This document shows, piece after piece, positions 10,763 through 22,068 of a DNA stretch of 64,000 nucleotides. The stretch spans positions 47,923,665 through 47,987,664 of the forward strand of contig OX419757.1 in NCBI GenBank assembly GCA_948567375.1. The letters are read 5' to 3'. The notes under the pieces are model-generated. The model was not told where the DNA came from. It saw only the letters and a list, made by a program, of their open reading frames with translations, and did not search any database. A program made the position numbers and the translations under genes. Source of the DNA: Lunularia cruciata (lineage: Eukaryota > Streptophyta > Marchantiopsida > Lunulariales > Lunulariaceae). The first letter of the stretch is position 1, and each line of letters starts with the position of its first letter.

Positions 10763-12514
10763 CTTGGTACTTCTAATTGTAACTTATGGAGAATGGTGGA
10801 CGTTGTGCATCTATGTGTTAGTAAATTAGATAGGTTGTGAGCATTGTGATAGAGTAGTAGCTATGGGGGCAATGACTGAGGTTATCATTGCTACGCAACA
10901 ACAAATCAAGCACCTTACTCAATTATTGGATAAATGAGACCAACAACAACAAGAGCATGTAAAGAGAGCACCATTTTGAGAAGGAGAAGACCAAACCTGA
11001 TTCCAAAATTCAAGGCATTTGATGGTAAGAATCTTTGGGGCATAGTGGGGAATTTTGTATTTGATTATGAATATTATTTGAGGTTACCAATTTTCAAGAT
11101 GAACAGAAACAAATTCTCTTAGCTTCAAGCCAATTGAATGGAGTAGCAAAGCTATGGAGTAATGCAAGCTGAAAGGTAGTTTGTTGCACCAATCTTGATA
11201 TGGAAAGAATTCAAGGCTACAGTAATTGGGCAATTCTAAGCAATAAATGCCACACAAGTTGCACAAGATAAGTTGGCAAAGTTGAAGCAAATTGGTTCTT
11301 TAAGAAGCTACATCTTGCAATTCTAGAACACCATTATGAAAATTCTAGATATAATGGATGGTGAAGCTCTCGATCAATTTTGAGGAGCTTGAAGTTACAA
11401 ACCAAATTAGAAGTGACTATGCAATAGCCAAAATACTTGGAAGAAGCCATGCAACAAGTAGAGTGCTTTGATTCCTTGGTTGCAACAACTTGGTCTTGAC
11501 CTTGACCTTCACAAACCCAACTAGCACATTACACACATGTGGAAGAGCTAGCACCAATGGAGATTGATGCCATTCAATGGAGACCACTTGATATAGCAGA
11601 CCGGGAAAGATTACAACAAAATAGCAGTTGCTTTTATTGTCACCAGATTGGACATTGGATTGTTGAATGTCCACTCAAGAATGGGCAATCTTGACAAATT
11701 GCCCAAATGGAGGTTGTGTAGCAGAATGATCAAGAAAACAAGGAATCCTAGTAGGAGATTTTGAGTCCCCTATTGGGAACTTGATTAGTTCTATTAGGAT
11801 TGAAAGCTTGACCTAAGCAAGTTTGCTTCACTTGCAAGGTACAATATCTGATTGTGGTTGTAGGATTTTGGTTGTTCAGAAATTGCATGTCTATGCAATT
11901 AGCAAAGGAATTGAGTATTCCTATCAAGCCAATATTGGAAGTAGATTGATGATGATGGATGGTAGAGAAGGTTCTGCATTTTGTACCTTGCATCTTGTTA
12001 CCTTCAAGATTGGGAAGGAGTATTTGGAGTGTATGAGGTTTATAGTGGCACCTTTGTACTATGATGTCATTTTGGGTTTGCCTTGGCTTGAACATCATAA
12101 GGTTCAATTTGATTGGAACCGACGGTAAATTCAAGTACAATACCAAGGCAAGAATTTCCAATTAGGTTGTTTGCCACATTTGAGTAAGACACCTAAGAAT
12201 AGTCAATCCCAAGATGAGAAGTTTGTTAGGAAAGCAGCCATAAAGCAAGCTTTGAAGGAAGATAAGTCTTAACATGAGAAATTTGTAAGTGAAGTAGCCA
12301 TAAAGCAAACTTTGAAGGAAGATAAGTCCATAAATAGAAATTTTGTCAATGAAATAGCTATAGAGCAAGCTTTGGAGGAAGGTAAGTCTATTTTCATTAT
12401 ATGGATCAAGCCGGTTGTACAAGGAAAGTCTGAAGAGGGTCAAGAGCCTCATCAAGCAATGGTTGATCAAAAAATTCAAGAGTTTGCGGATGTATTTCTA
12501 GATTATCTACCGAT
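10763..12514 (+). pseudogene. Chromovirus gag-protease fragment
   Basis: Decayed 5' part of a chromovirus of the same family as 29065-45614. Gag relics start near 10870 (IIATQQQIKHLTQLLDK) and include PKFKAFDGKN. A zinc knuckle CFYCHQIGHWIVEC (C-x2-C-x4-H-x4-C) is encoded from 11629. A retropepsin-like segment at 11823-12128 has FIVAPLYYDVILGLPWLE, which is typical of chromovirus proteases; the catalytic Asp-Ser/Thr-Gly reads DCG, so it is inactive. Homology to the other copy stops near 12514, shortly before the RT. No LTR of its own is attached: the left flank is LTR-D. Confidence 0.75.
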
Positions 12515-12540
12515 GCAATTAAAAACAAAAATATGGGTAC

Positions 12541-14899
12541 CAAACATGTGTATGTCCATGATATGACTATCCAAAAATCATCAAATGAATAGGACCATGT
12601 CTCTCCAAATCCTTACTCCTAGCAAGGAAATATCTGCTTGTGTGATCTTCTAATAACCCTTGACAATTGACATTGGTAATAACTTTGGATACTGATAGGC
12701 CAAGTGTGCCACATGATGTAGAGAGACTTGCCTAACAATCTCATCTCTCTCCATGTACAAGTACCTCTATACTCGTATACTTGTCTGTAGTACCATGGCT
12801 AGTCCAATACTAATCCCACCAAACAACTCCAATTGACATACTCCCTCGACTGGATATTGCCAAGCAATGAGTGTGGTATCCAAAGGTGTCAAGGTAATTT
12901 ACTCTAGAGGCTCATCCTCACACTGGTCTCCAAATGGTACAAAGGCTCCATTCCAAGCCTATTGCACCAACTGATCTACATGTTGCTACAATGTCTCCTT
13001 TAAACTCTACAATGAAACATACAAGGTGGATAAAACAATCCCATTTTGAATCAAATTCCAAGTGATCTCCTTTGGTATTAGAGTATCCTTTGCATGAGCG
13101 GTTCCCTCCAATAAATCACCAGGCCGAGTAACAGACCACTGAAAGCTGATATTGATGTTGCCATGGTCTCAGACTGTAGTGAGCACAGATTGCCACTATT
13201 GAAACATACCAGTAGGCAACATACTTGTTCCTCACCTGACTGCCAGCCTGGTCTATAGGAGGTTGTCTCTTTCCAATAATCAATACTAAAACCGATGGGG
13301 TATAACACTCCTCTCCCAACTAACACATCATATGACTTAGCTATTGTTGCAATGGCTTGAGCTCTCACCACAAAGCTATTGGTCAGATGACCAAGCTAAA
13401 TCTGAACAACAAGCTCTCCATATGTGATATATTGTGTAGAACCACCCCTAAAGATGTCTAGATCTGAAATGGACACCTCTTCACATCGGTCTTTTGTAAC
13501 TCCTGACTGATAATTGCAACTTTCCCCAACATAAAGGGCTATGCACTAGAGTCTAGTAATACCTCTATGTTTTATAGACCTTCCTTGAAGGTCCTACCAA
13601 ACAAAAAATCCCCCTCTAGTTATCCAATAGGACAACTCCATGTGTAAACCACACTTGTTGAAAGGCCGGTCTAATTGGTAATTCTTCTAATCTAGCCACT
13701 ACTTCTTGCCATAAACCATTGGTTGCTAAGCGGATCCCATGCTCCTCAACCAAGTCAGCTCTAGTATCAACTACCTTTGCTCTAGTAGTAGGGACCACAT
13801 CATCCATACTCTCACAAAACATACCAGCCAACCAGAACCAGCGGCATAGCAGTCAACTCCCAAGGTAAACATGTCACTAGTTGAGAATAATGGAAAATGC
13901 ATAATCAGCTAAGCCACTCCCAACATCAAGCTAGACTCAATCTGTGTAGTACAAGTGGTTGACTAGTAGATAGTCCATCATGCACCTGATCACCACCTAC
14001 CACACCAACATTAGGACATCTAGGAGCTATGGATGTCATCTATTGTGCCTTGGAGAGTGTAAAAGATTGGGGAAGTTTGACCTGTCTACTAGCCTCTCCT
14101 CTCTATGGGTCCAACTCCACTGATGCTCTTTTAAGCTCTGGAGCATGTATTGCACTCCTAGTCACTATGGCAGATGCATTTACTTGTGTTGCTCCACACA
14201 TGAAGTCTAAGATGTCTCTATTACCCGCATATGAGGTAGAAGCCTTAGCACCCAAATCTGATCTCCTCTAAGTTATTACCATGCTAGCCAATCTCTGCTC
14301 CAATTGCTCAATTTGAGTAGCCATGGTTGTATCATAAGTAAAGGTAGGTGTGGATCTTCTACGACCACCTCTACCACCTTGCACTCCATGACCTAGAGCT
14401 CCTCTACCACTTGCCATAGCAGCTCTACCACTCTATAACTCTAGGTGTAGGTCAAAGCATCGGTCACTAGTGTGACCAAATCTGTGGCAATGCTTACATT
14501 GTCTCTTTGTTGACTATGATGCACCAGAGGTATTAGGTCCACGGCCCTTAGTGCACTCTCTCTTATGGTGGGGTCCACCACAAGCCAAACAAGCAACACC
14601 ACCACTCACTAGCTTATGTCAACCAAAAAATAAAGGTAAAGGTCTATCTACACTAGGCCCTCTACTTGTTCCATAGGATGTGGATTGTCCACCTTGTCCT
14701 TGAAAACCAACATAATGTGGTGCACTCTATTGCACTTTGTTGCATTCTTCAAGAAGTAACAATTGTGGATGAGGTCTCCCTACCAAATCTAGATGTCACC
14801 ACTCTCTCTTCCACCATGTTGAGCTCAATACACTCGACCAAACCAAAGCTATTGCCAAAGTAGCTTTTAACAACATAACATCATGGACTCTATGTCACA
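12541..14899 (-). pseudogene. Retroelement gag (two zinc knuckles) and protease-like remnant, downstream part
   Basis: Minus-strand coding relics. Around 14450-14600 two zinc knuckles are readable: CLACGGPHHKREC, then CKHCHRFGHTSDRC (C-x2-C-x4-H-x4-C). A Gly/Arg-rich linker follows. Further downstream (about 13050-13620) is a retropepsin-like region with VLLDSSAQPFMLGK, where the expected Asp-Ser-Gly reads DSS, and later YDVLVG. Many stops and indels are present and no RT was found before the break near 12540. The upstream half of the same gag is at 17795-18640, separated by the 14900-17789 insertion. The lineage is not identified. Confidence 0.6.
14895..14899. repeat. Target-site duplication CACAA, left copy (right copy 17790-17794)
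   Basis: CACAA precedes TGTGGTACC at 14900 and follows GTTGTCACA ending at 17789. This perfect 5-bp direct repeat delimits the element between them and confirms that the LTR-D family starts with TGTGG and ends with TCACA. Confidence 0.88.
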
Positions 14900-16772
14900 A
14901 TGTGGTACCAATATTTTTCATTTTGGATGAGTTTTGAAGAAGAAGTGCCTTGCTGAAACCAAATTGAAACCAAATGGAGAAGAAATGAGAGGAAATTTGT
15001 ATTTTGATCAAGCCCGAGGAAGTAGACTTTGTGTTAGATGAAGACAGACTCAGCCAAGATTGAAAGAGGGCAAACCCAAAGGAGGAATGGAAGTTATAGG
15101 TTGAGATTCTTGCGGGGGGCATATCTCAATGTCCACAAGTCCAAATCAAGCATGCTATATCTTGTAGGAAGCGTCTCATTTAGGGCTTTTTGTTGCCACC
15201 AAAATTGCAGCGTTTGGAGGTTTTTAGAAGAATTTAAAAGCATTTGAAGTTTTAGGAGTAGATGTACATAGTAAGTTAGTGTCTTCGGGTCTTCGGACTT
15301 GAGACTTTGGACTTTGGACTTGAGACTTGAGACTTTGGACTTCGGACTTCAAGTTTACACAACTTTGGGTTAGAAGCTTCTTTGCCTCAAGACAAAGATG
15401 ACCGTATCTGAGATAGTCGGACCCCGGAGTGCAATGAAGATGACTTTGAGAATCTTGCCAGAGGCATTAGAGAGAGTTAGGATAGAGAAAGAATAGATAG
15501 TTAGGATACCCATGACTTCAATTTCAGTTTTGATTGAAGATGGAATAGGAATTGAAGGAGAAGTAGGAGTGATGAATAAACCTACAGTGCAAGATCAAAC
15601 AATAAGTGTCTTTAGGTCAGTTACATGAGAGATTATGGGAAAGTGGGTTACAAATTGAAGGCGTAGATAGTGTACTCATGCTTTCAATTACAATTCTTGA
15701 TGAGGATATAGTAGAATTAGCAAAGGAATTGATAATAGTTAACTCCGATGTTACAGAAGTAGGAATTCATCAGACTTGCTATTTGACACATTAGAGACGA
15801 GTGGATCAGGAGATAAAGAGTTAGATAAATCACTCCTTAGTGTAATTGTAATTCCTAGTGTAGAAGTAGTAGAAGTAATGAAGGAATTGGTAGAACCAGA
15901 TATACGCAAAGAAGGAGAAGTGATAGGAAGATCATTGGGTTTGAAAGCTGATGATGAAGTAGACGTTGGATTGGGGTAGTAACAATTTTGAGATAGGAAG
16001 AGGCAGATATGAAAATATAGATTGTCAATTTGGATCTACAGGCAGGAAGAGATGTTAGGAAGGGTACAATAGGAAGAATTGTTGTTTGCTTCAGTATTTA
16101 AGGGGAGCATTTGCAGTATTATGTTGTTCAGTATTCAAATTTCTGAAGATAGATAAAGCAAAGTGTTGGTTTTTAGTGCTTGTCGCTTGAGCTTAATTCT
16201 GATTGTCAATTCTGTGTTTGTATTTGTGAGTGTGTGGAGAATTTTGAAGTGCAAGTCAGTGTGTCTAGGGATGTTGGATTTTGCAGCCTTGATCTTCATT
16301 CTATGTGTTTGATCTTGAGTGAAGTGCATCGGAGCAATGCCTTGACAGATCTGAGAGGAATTGTAGTGTTGGTAGTATTCTGCATTTGTGAGTGCAACAT
16401 GAAGTTGATATGAAGCAATTTTGATCAAAGAAGTTGTGCCTTCAATGGAGGAGTGGACCACAATTCCAAGGCAAAGTCGTCTTGCAGTGAAGTGCCGTCT
16501 TTGGGAGAATCTGAATCATCACAATCAAGATTTGTTTGGACAGAATTTGCTATGTTGTGATTATGGGTGTATGTATTCGTGACAAAATGTCAAGATTGTG
16601 AGCTTCTTACTCTCTTTTGGGTGTAGTTTCTACCTGAGAGATTAAAGATGCAACCAAGAAGAACTAAAATTGTTACTTTGCTTTGTATTTGACCAATTCT
16701 GAATTGTATCTCTGCTAGAATGAACTTTACTTACCCAATTACCGCAAAAGTGATATTTGTTGGGTTGTCACC
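14900..16772 (+). repeat. 5' LTR of the shrunken LTR-D element
   Basis: Begins TGTGGTACCAATATTTTTC and ends TTGTCACC (last base changed from A). It keeps about 380 bp of the LTR start, then the C-terminal coding tail at about 15400-15980, whose frame end LKADDEVDVGLG matches LKAEEEVDIGSD at 7048. It ends with the final 760-bp promoter-type segment from about 16010, with a TATTTAAGG box near 16097. The N-terminal and coiled-coil coding parts are deleted. Confidence 0.8.
15281..15352. repeat. Heptanucleotide minisatellite (GACTTNN)n
   Basis: About ten imperfect 7-bp units (GACTTTG, GACTTGA, GACTTCG and similar) in the LTR, located where the coding block is deleted. The array may mark or have helped the deletion. 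Confidence 0.8.
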
Positions 16773-16779
16773 TGATTTG

Positions 16780-16796
16780 TGGCACCGCTGCCAAGG
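16780..16796 (+). other. Primer-binding site, tRNA-Asp-like
   Basis: TGGCACCGCTGCCAAGG starts seven bases after the 5' LTR end. It begins with the TGG that pairs with a tRNA 3' CCA and resembles the plant tRNA-Asp PBS (TGGCGCCGTTGCCGGGG) with several mismatches. Position and sequence both support priming of minus-strand DNA. Confidence 0.65.
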
Positions 16797-16858
16797 TTAC
16801 AATCTTCAAAAGTGGAAGGATACAAAGTTTTGTTGTTATGTCGTAACAAAGGAGGAGA

Positions 16859-17242
16859 ATGAGGAGAATTTTCAACAATGTTCAAGAATTAAATCAAGAT
16901 TCAAAGGAATCTACTTCCTCTAAAGAGTTAGACAAGGAATCATGTTTTTGGAGTGAGTTGGAGCATATTGTGGCCACGAAATTGTGTGGATCACCAGCAA
17001 TTAACATATTTGAACTCCCATATCTTGAGAATGTGAATCCAAAGACACCTTTCCTTGAGTTCCAATTGTCACCTTTAGATTCTTGGCCACAGACGATGAA
17101 TTTAAATCTTGGAATGATTTGGAGTGGTCGTCGCCTTGTTTGGTTTGCAATTCTCCTTGTTTGGAAAAGAAAGAAAAAGAAAAAGAAAAAATTAGTTTAC
17201 AATAGAGGGAAGGAAGACTACAGATCTTTGAGCAAAACTTGA
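16859..17242 (+). CDS. Unrecognised ORF in the LTR-D internal domain
   Basis: A 127-residue frame starting MRRIFNNVQELNQ and ending in a lysine run (RKKKKKKKL) plus a short tail. It is the only sizeable frame in the 0.7-kb internal domain. No zinc knuckle, protease, RT or integrase motif is visible. It could be the remnant of a once larger gag-pol region or simply non-coding sequence that happens to be open. No second copy of the internal domain is present for comparison. Confidence 0.25.
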   Translation: MRRIFNNVQELNQDSKESTSSKELDKESCFWSELEHIVATKLCGSPAINIFELPYLENVNPKTPFLEFQLSPLDSWPQTMNLNLGMIWSGRRLVWFAILLVWKRKKKKKKKLVYNRGKEDYRSLSKT

Positions 17243-17466
17243 ATCAAAAGACAAAATCCTTGCTGGGCTACAATGATCCATTTGGAGGACTCAATTGAGC
17301 ATGTAGAGAATTGTCACTGCTTCATTATTGAAGCATTGACAAAGCCCACTTTAATTATTAATTTTGTGCATGATGTTGTTCAAAATTGAGCAAGAGAAAC
17401 AATGTCTTTGTCATTTTATTCATCTTGTTGAATCCTTGTTGTGTGTTTGCAGGGACGCTCACATTT

Positions 17467-17479
17467 GAGGGAGGGGGTA
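17467..17479 (+). other. Polypurine tract of the LTR-D element
   Basis: GAGGGAGGGGG followed by TA lies directly against the 3' LTR start at 17480. This is where a PPT must lie to prime plus-strand DNA. Confidence 0.8.
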
Positions 17480-17789
17480 TGTGGTACCCACATTTTTTAT
17501 TTTGGACAAGTTTGAAGAAGAAGTGCCTTGCTGAAACCAAATTGAAACCAAATGGAGAAGAAATGAGAGGAAATTTGTATTTTGATCAAGACCAAGGAAG
17601 TCGACTTTGTGTCAGATGAAGACGGACTCAGCCAAGATTGTAGTTTCTACCTGAGAGATTAAAGACGCAACCAAGAAGAATTGAAATTGTTACTTTGCTT
17701 TGTATTTGACCAATTCTGAATTGTTTTTCTGCGGGAACAAACTTTACTTACCAAATTACCGCAAAAGTGATATTTGTTGGGTTGTCACA
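17480..17789 (+). repeat. 3' LTR of the shrunken LTR-D element, internally deleted
   Basis: TGTGGTACCCACATTTTTT at the start and GTTGTCACA at the end in only 310 bp. The first 160 bp match 14900-15060 and 2659 onward; the last 150 bp match the final 150 bp of 7840 and 16772. One short repeat therefore holds both ends of the family, which is strong evidence that they are the two ends of a single LTR. Confidence 0.85.
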
Positions 17790-17794
17790 CACAA

Positions 17795-18930
17795 CTCCTT
17801 ATCCAATATCCCATACCAAAACTAGATTGCTTGGACCTCAATAACTCCCTGAGTAAAACTGATGAGTTGTCTGATGCAAGTATATGCCTTGCATAGGCTC
17901 TCTCCAGCCTTCTGTTGGAACTCCTGCAAGCTCCTCAGTTATGAATCCGTACTCTTTGGTAATTCTACCTTAAACATTGTAAGAACTCCACAATGAGATC
18001 AATCTCAGGTACTAACTCACCTCTTGTAGTAGTACCTCCACTCATAGTAGCACCATCTCCAAGAGATCCACCAATGTTACAAGAGCTAGAACTCGTGGGT
18101 ACAACGAATCTACCCCTAGAAACCAAGCTTGAAGTGATAGAAACATAGTTCAAAGACCAATAATATCTCCATAGCTCAATCTCCTCCAAATGAGCTCTCC
18201 TAAACTCATAGTAATCATACATCAAAGGACCCTCCAAGTGCTAAAATAACCCCTGCCATGCCATGAAGGGTGTGAACAAAGTCAGGTTTTGTATTTGCTA
18301 TAATTCACATCAACTATCAAACTATTGGATGAAGTCATCCAACTCAATGATACCCACTTTACTAGAGTAATGCTTGGGGCCCTTAGAGGCTCCACAAATC
18401 TCTACCATGTCCCACAACAATGGTGCGGACACACCAAGTGCACTATCAACTAAATCAGCTCCTGCGTCAAACTCCAATTCAAAATCAATCTCCTCCCTCA
18501 CTGGGCTCTGAGATACAAGCGGATACCAAGTGCCACTCCAAGTAAACCTACTATGTACTATAGTGTTTTCTCCTCTGGAATCCCCCAAGAATTTTGTTGT
18601 GAAAAAAGTAATCGGAAATTGCAACACTCAATAGTACTCCCACAAGTGCCAACACCACCAAGTGCCAATACCAACCATATCTCACCCACTAATGTAGCTC
18701 TAACTCCAACAACTATATTAGGGGAAAGTGCAACTTGTAACCTATCATCACAACAAGCACTCCCATGGTCTATAGATCATCACTTCTTGCCTCACTACCA
18801 AGAGCACACTAGAGCTCTTCAGTCAGAGCACCTCATACAAACATGGTGTACAAACAAGGAGCAGAGAATGGAGGTGGCCCAATCACAAGAAATCTAAACA
18901 AAAACTCTCCATCTCATAAATCAACATTGG
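17795..18930 (-). pseudogene. Retroelement gag, upstream part of the split remnant
   Basis: Minus-strand gag relics upstream of 14899. Visible pieces are 18322-18627 and 17965-18237, including PLMYDYYEFRRAHLEEIELWR-type capsid text and a Ser/Gly/Thr-rich linker, then LVPEIDLIVEFLQCLR. The frame has stops and small indels. Joined across the 14900-17789 insertion it leads into the zinc-knuckle part at 14600-14450, the expected capsid-to-nucleocapsid order. The family is not recognised. Confidence 0.5.
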
Positions 18931-20846
18931 ATTGACTCTTTGGCACCACTTGGCGCCATTTGGCATTTAACATAATATGAGTTATCCACTTCCTAAGCTG
19001 TTAGGATCACCAAGAATAGGATCAAATTGTCTTTCCTAGCCAAAGCTATAAGTGTATAGATAACAAATGGAACAACCACCAGGACAACAAGTGAAGGTGG
19101 ACCAATTGGCTAAGGGACCAGTCTAAGAACCAGAGATCTAGGGGTCAAACACTATTGCACATAATCTAGCAAGGTAGGCAAATTTTGCTAAACACTGACC
19201 AAAAGCTACTCTAAACTAGCTAGCCTCATGCCAACAAGCTATCTTGTTGGCCCTTCTAGGCCTTTGTAGCCTCCCACAACCCTATGCCTTGAAACACCAA
19301 AATTCAGCCAAATGAGTCCTTTCTTCTTGCCACTCCAAACCCTCTCCAAATTTGGCAAAACTCCTCCAAATCTGGCCAAAATCTAATGTAAACCTTAACA
19401 AAAATCTGATGTAAAACCTTACGTAAATCTCTAAAGTTGGCTTATTGCTAAATCCTCCGCTAACTCTCCACTTGAGCCAAATTGAAAGATAAGGTTCTCT
19501 AAATCACAAATTCAAGAGAATAGGTTTCCAATTTCACCTTCAATTTCACTTTCTAAGCTCAACTCTTACCAAATTGGTCCTAATTTCACCCCTTGAGCTC
19601 AAAATGATAATTATTGCTTGAAAATTGCTTCTCTTTGCTAAAAATTTGGCTAGCACTTTTGCACACCATCTGCTTCAATGCCAAATTTGCATCAATCAAA
19701 TGAGCTTCTACACACTAGAGAAAATCAGAACTTTGATTGAGCTACCAATGATCAACAAGTCTTGGAGATACCACCAACACTCTCAGTTCCTATACCTAAT
19801 TCCGCTTGACTTCACTTCTTTGATGTAATTGGTTTGTTCACACAACTCAAGTCACACTCAATCAAATTAATACTTGATCTGTCACTCAATAATCTACAAA
19901 CAACTATGCATTGATTAAAGTCAAGCCACACCCACTCTAGTTAAGAGAATCCAAGTGACACTCATCGGCCTTTGTCCACCATAGCTAGGAACTTGAAGGC
20001 TCAACATCAGAGAATTGAGCTCTCTAGAGCTACACTTCAAAAGTATACCCCTTGGACTCCAACCTTAAAAGTCCCATTGATGGCACATCCAATGGTGTGA
20101 ACTGTGCAAGTGACAGTGGGTCATACCATGTAGTAAGTACACTGAACACAAAATTTGACTGTCAACAAGTAGTCTTTAGGTAACTACCAAAATACTCCTA
20201 ACTACCAACACTCCTACTCCAAAGTCTGAGCAATCTAGGTGAGATTTTACAAATGGCATGACATGGTAGTCCATCTCCTGCCATATGATGTAGTATGCAT
20301 AAGGAAGAGATAGTCTTATCAATGGGGCTAGCCATAGATAAAAGATGTAGTGCTTGTGTTGCTCTACCAAACTCTCCTGCCTGACCCAATGTTTTAAACC
20401 ATCATAGCCAAGTGTACTTTGTGGTTTCCTTTGGTAAAGCTTGTCTCCTAAAACATGCAACCCTAACATACTCTTCTTGTAGTGCAGTCCAATCCCTTGC
20501 TTGAAATCAACAAAATCTAGTAGCCACTTCCTATGCCCTATACATCCTACTTTAACATAACAAATAACACCATCAAGGGAGTAAGAGGAATAAAAACTCT
20601 GCTAACTTGTCCAAGAGATCACGTGCCAAACAATCAAGTGGTAGGCAAAAAGCATGTTTAGCCTCATCATGGGATCTATGGGGTAGCCTATACAATAAAC
20701 ATGGATATTGGAAAACTAGTCTCCAATAACCCTAAATAAAATACAACCCGCTTGATATGCTAACCACTCCCACAACTTGATGGGTATCCTTGGAAAGGTC
20801 AACAAAGGATAGAGTAAATGTGCATAATCTTGAGTATCACCACTAT
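18931..20846. other. Unassigned retroelement-derived leader or LTR sequence, no gene
   Basis: About 1.9 kb without a supportable coding frame. It lies between the minus-strand gag (left) and an LTR (right), so it is probably untranslated leader or an old LTR. A TGTTAGGATCACC string at 18999 could be an LTR edge and TGGCGCC strings near 18950 could belong to a PBS, but neither is paired with a partner. Confidence 0.4.
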
Positions 20847-21329
20847 TGTAAAAGATAGAGGAGATAAATAGTAAAAGAGAAGACCAAAACAAAAGATCAC
20901 ATTGCGACTCTTGAATGAGGAAACTTCAAATTCTAGCATGAGCTTGGGCTTTGGTATTTATAAAAATATATATACAGCTCTTAAGAAGCTTCTCAAGAAG
21001 TTTCCTAAAATTTTCTTTCTTAGAATGCAAGCTAAGCTAATTGGGAAGTTTCCTTCTAAAAGCTATCTACTTGGCATGCAAGCTAAGCTAGCTGGGAAGC
21101 TTCCCAAGAAATTTCCTTCCAGAAACCACCTACTTGGCATGCAAGCTAAACTAGACAAGAAGCTTCCTTCTAGAAGTCATCTACTTGACGCACATGTTAC
21201 TCAATACTTGGAAGATATCAAGAACCTTCATAAATGCTTCTAGAATATTCTTATAATTCTTGGCTAAGTTGGTCTATTTGCTACTTCATTAGTCTTGACT
21301 AACTCATCTGTAAAATCCATATTGTTATA
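20847..21329 (-). repeat. LTR related to the chromovirus LTR, with HSE-like subrepeats
   Basis: Resembles the LTRs 29065-29476 and 45210-45614: same left edge (TGTAAAAG), same right-edge block (CCATATTGTTA), same TATA (TATTTATA on plus, TATAAATA on minus) near 20954, and the same chain of AAGCTT-centred subrepeats, here in about three units of roughly 63 bp. The PBS next to it is not a clear match to the initiator-Met PBS of the chromovirus, so it may be a sister family. No partner LTR was found. Confidence 0.55.
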
Positions 21330-21550
21330 GCTATTGATATGGTTGTTTGTCTTACATGAGTGGACCAATCATAGTCCTTGTGCATCCTTCCTGCATGGGT
21401 CTTTATGCCTTGTGAGGTAAAGCGTTGGTGACACATTGGCATGGTGTGTCCCAAGCTGCTTTGGGTGGCCTTACATAGTGAATTATAGCCATGCTTAGCA
21501 CAAGAATAATGATAGTAATACATGATGTTCCTCTTTGTATCTCCCTATAC

Positions 21551-22068
21551 ATGTAAAAACCACAACCCCTTACATCCAAAGTCACATGAGTAAATGCTAT
21601 TTCTCCAAACCCTAAAAAACATAAGCTTTCATACCTTTCAATTCATGTCTAAAAAAATTTCAAACTAAGTTCCCATGGAACTAGAGCATTTATACCCAAG
21701 AGGTTAGAGTTAAAAATTCATGACCCATCGCTTTAGATGTGAAATAATCACTCTAAATCCTAAAAATCTAAAAGTGCTCATAACTTTCTACTCAATTCTC
21801 CATAGCCTTCATGCAAAACCACAACCCCTCATATCCAAACTCACATGAGTAAATGCTATCTCTCGAAACCCTAAAGAAATATAAACTTTCATATCTTTCA
21901 ATTCACATCTCAAAAGTTTTCAAACTAAGTTCCCATGGAACTAGAGCATGAATTGAGATTAATATGAAAATTCACTACCCATTGCTCTAGATGTGAAATA
22001 ATCACTCTAAATCCTAAAAAAAGCTAAAAGAGCTCATAACTTTCTACTCAATTCTCCATAGCCTTCAA
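21551..22068. repeat. 259-bp tandem duplication
   Basis: Two diverged copies, about 21551-21809 and 21810-22068. The AAAACCACAACCCC landmark is at 21556 and 21815, an offset of 259. Both contain TTCCCATGGAACTAGAGCAT and GTGAAATAATCACTCTAAAT. No coding frame is maintained. The sequence is A+T-rich and has no recognised family. Confidence 0.85.

Larger units (their letters stand above)
14900..17789 (+). mobile_element. Shrunken LTR-D retrotransposon with PBS, PPT and both LTR ends
   Basis: Complete insertion of 2890 bp: 5' LTR 14900-16772, internal domain 16773-17479, 3' LTR 17480-17789, flanked by CACAA. The 5' LTR has lost most of the coding block. The 3' LTR has lost the whole middle and joins its first 160 bp to its last 150 bp at about 17640. 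A PBS directly follows the 5' LTR and a strong PPT directly precedes the 3' LTR. The internal domain is only about 0.7 kb and has no gag or pol motif, so the element is non-autonomous. It splits an older minus-strand gag gene. This copy is the key that shows what the internal domain of the giant-LTR family looks like. Confidence 0.85.

Noticed and set aside
12515..12540. Short AAAACAAAAATATGGGTACCA string like a reversed LTR-D start
   Set aside because: Only about 25 bp matches and no further LTR-D sequence follows. It may be a deletion scar; too short to call.
18940..19010. Possible PBS (TGGCGCC strings) and LTR edge (TGTTAGGATCACC)
   Set aside because: No matching LTR partner, and the distance between PBS-like and LTR-like strings is wrong.
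21000..21240. Direct repeats that might suggest a CRISPR-like array
   Set aside because: The units are adjacent LTR subrepeats without unique spacers, in a plant nuclear context.
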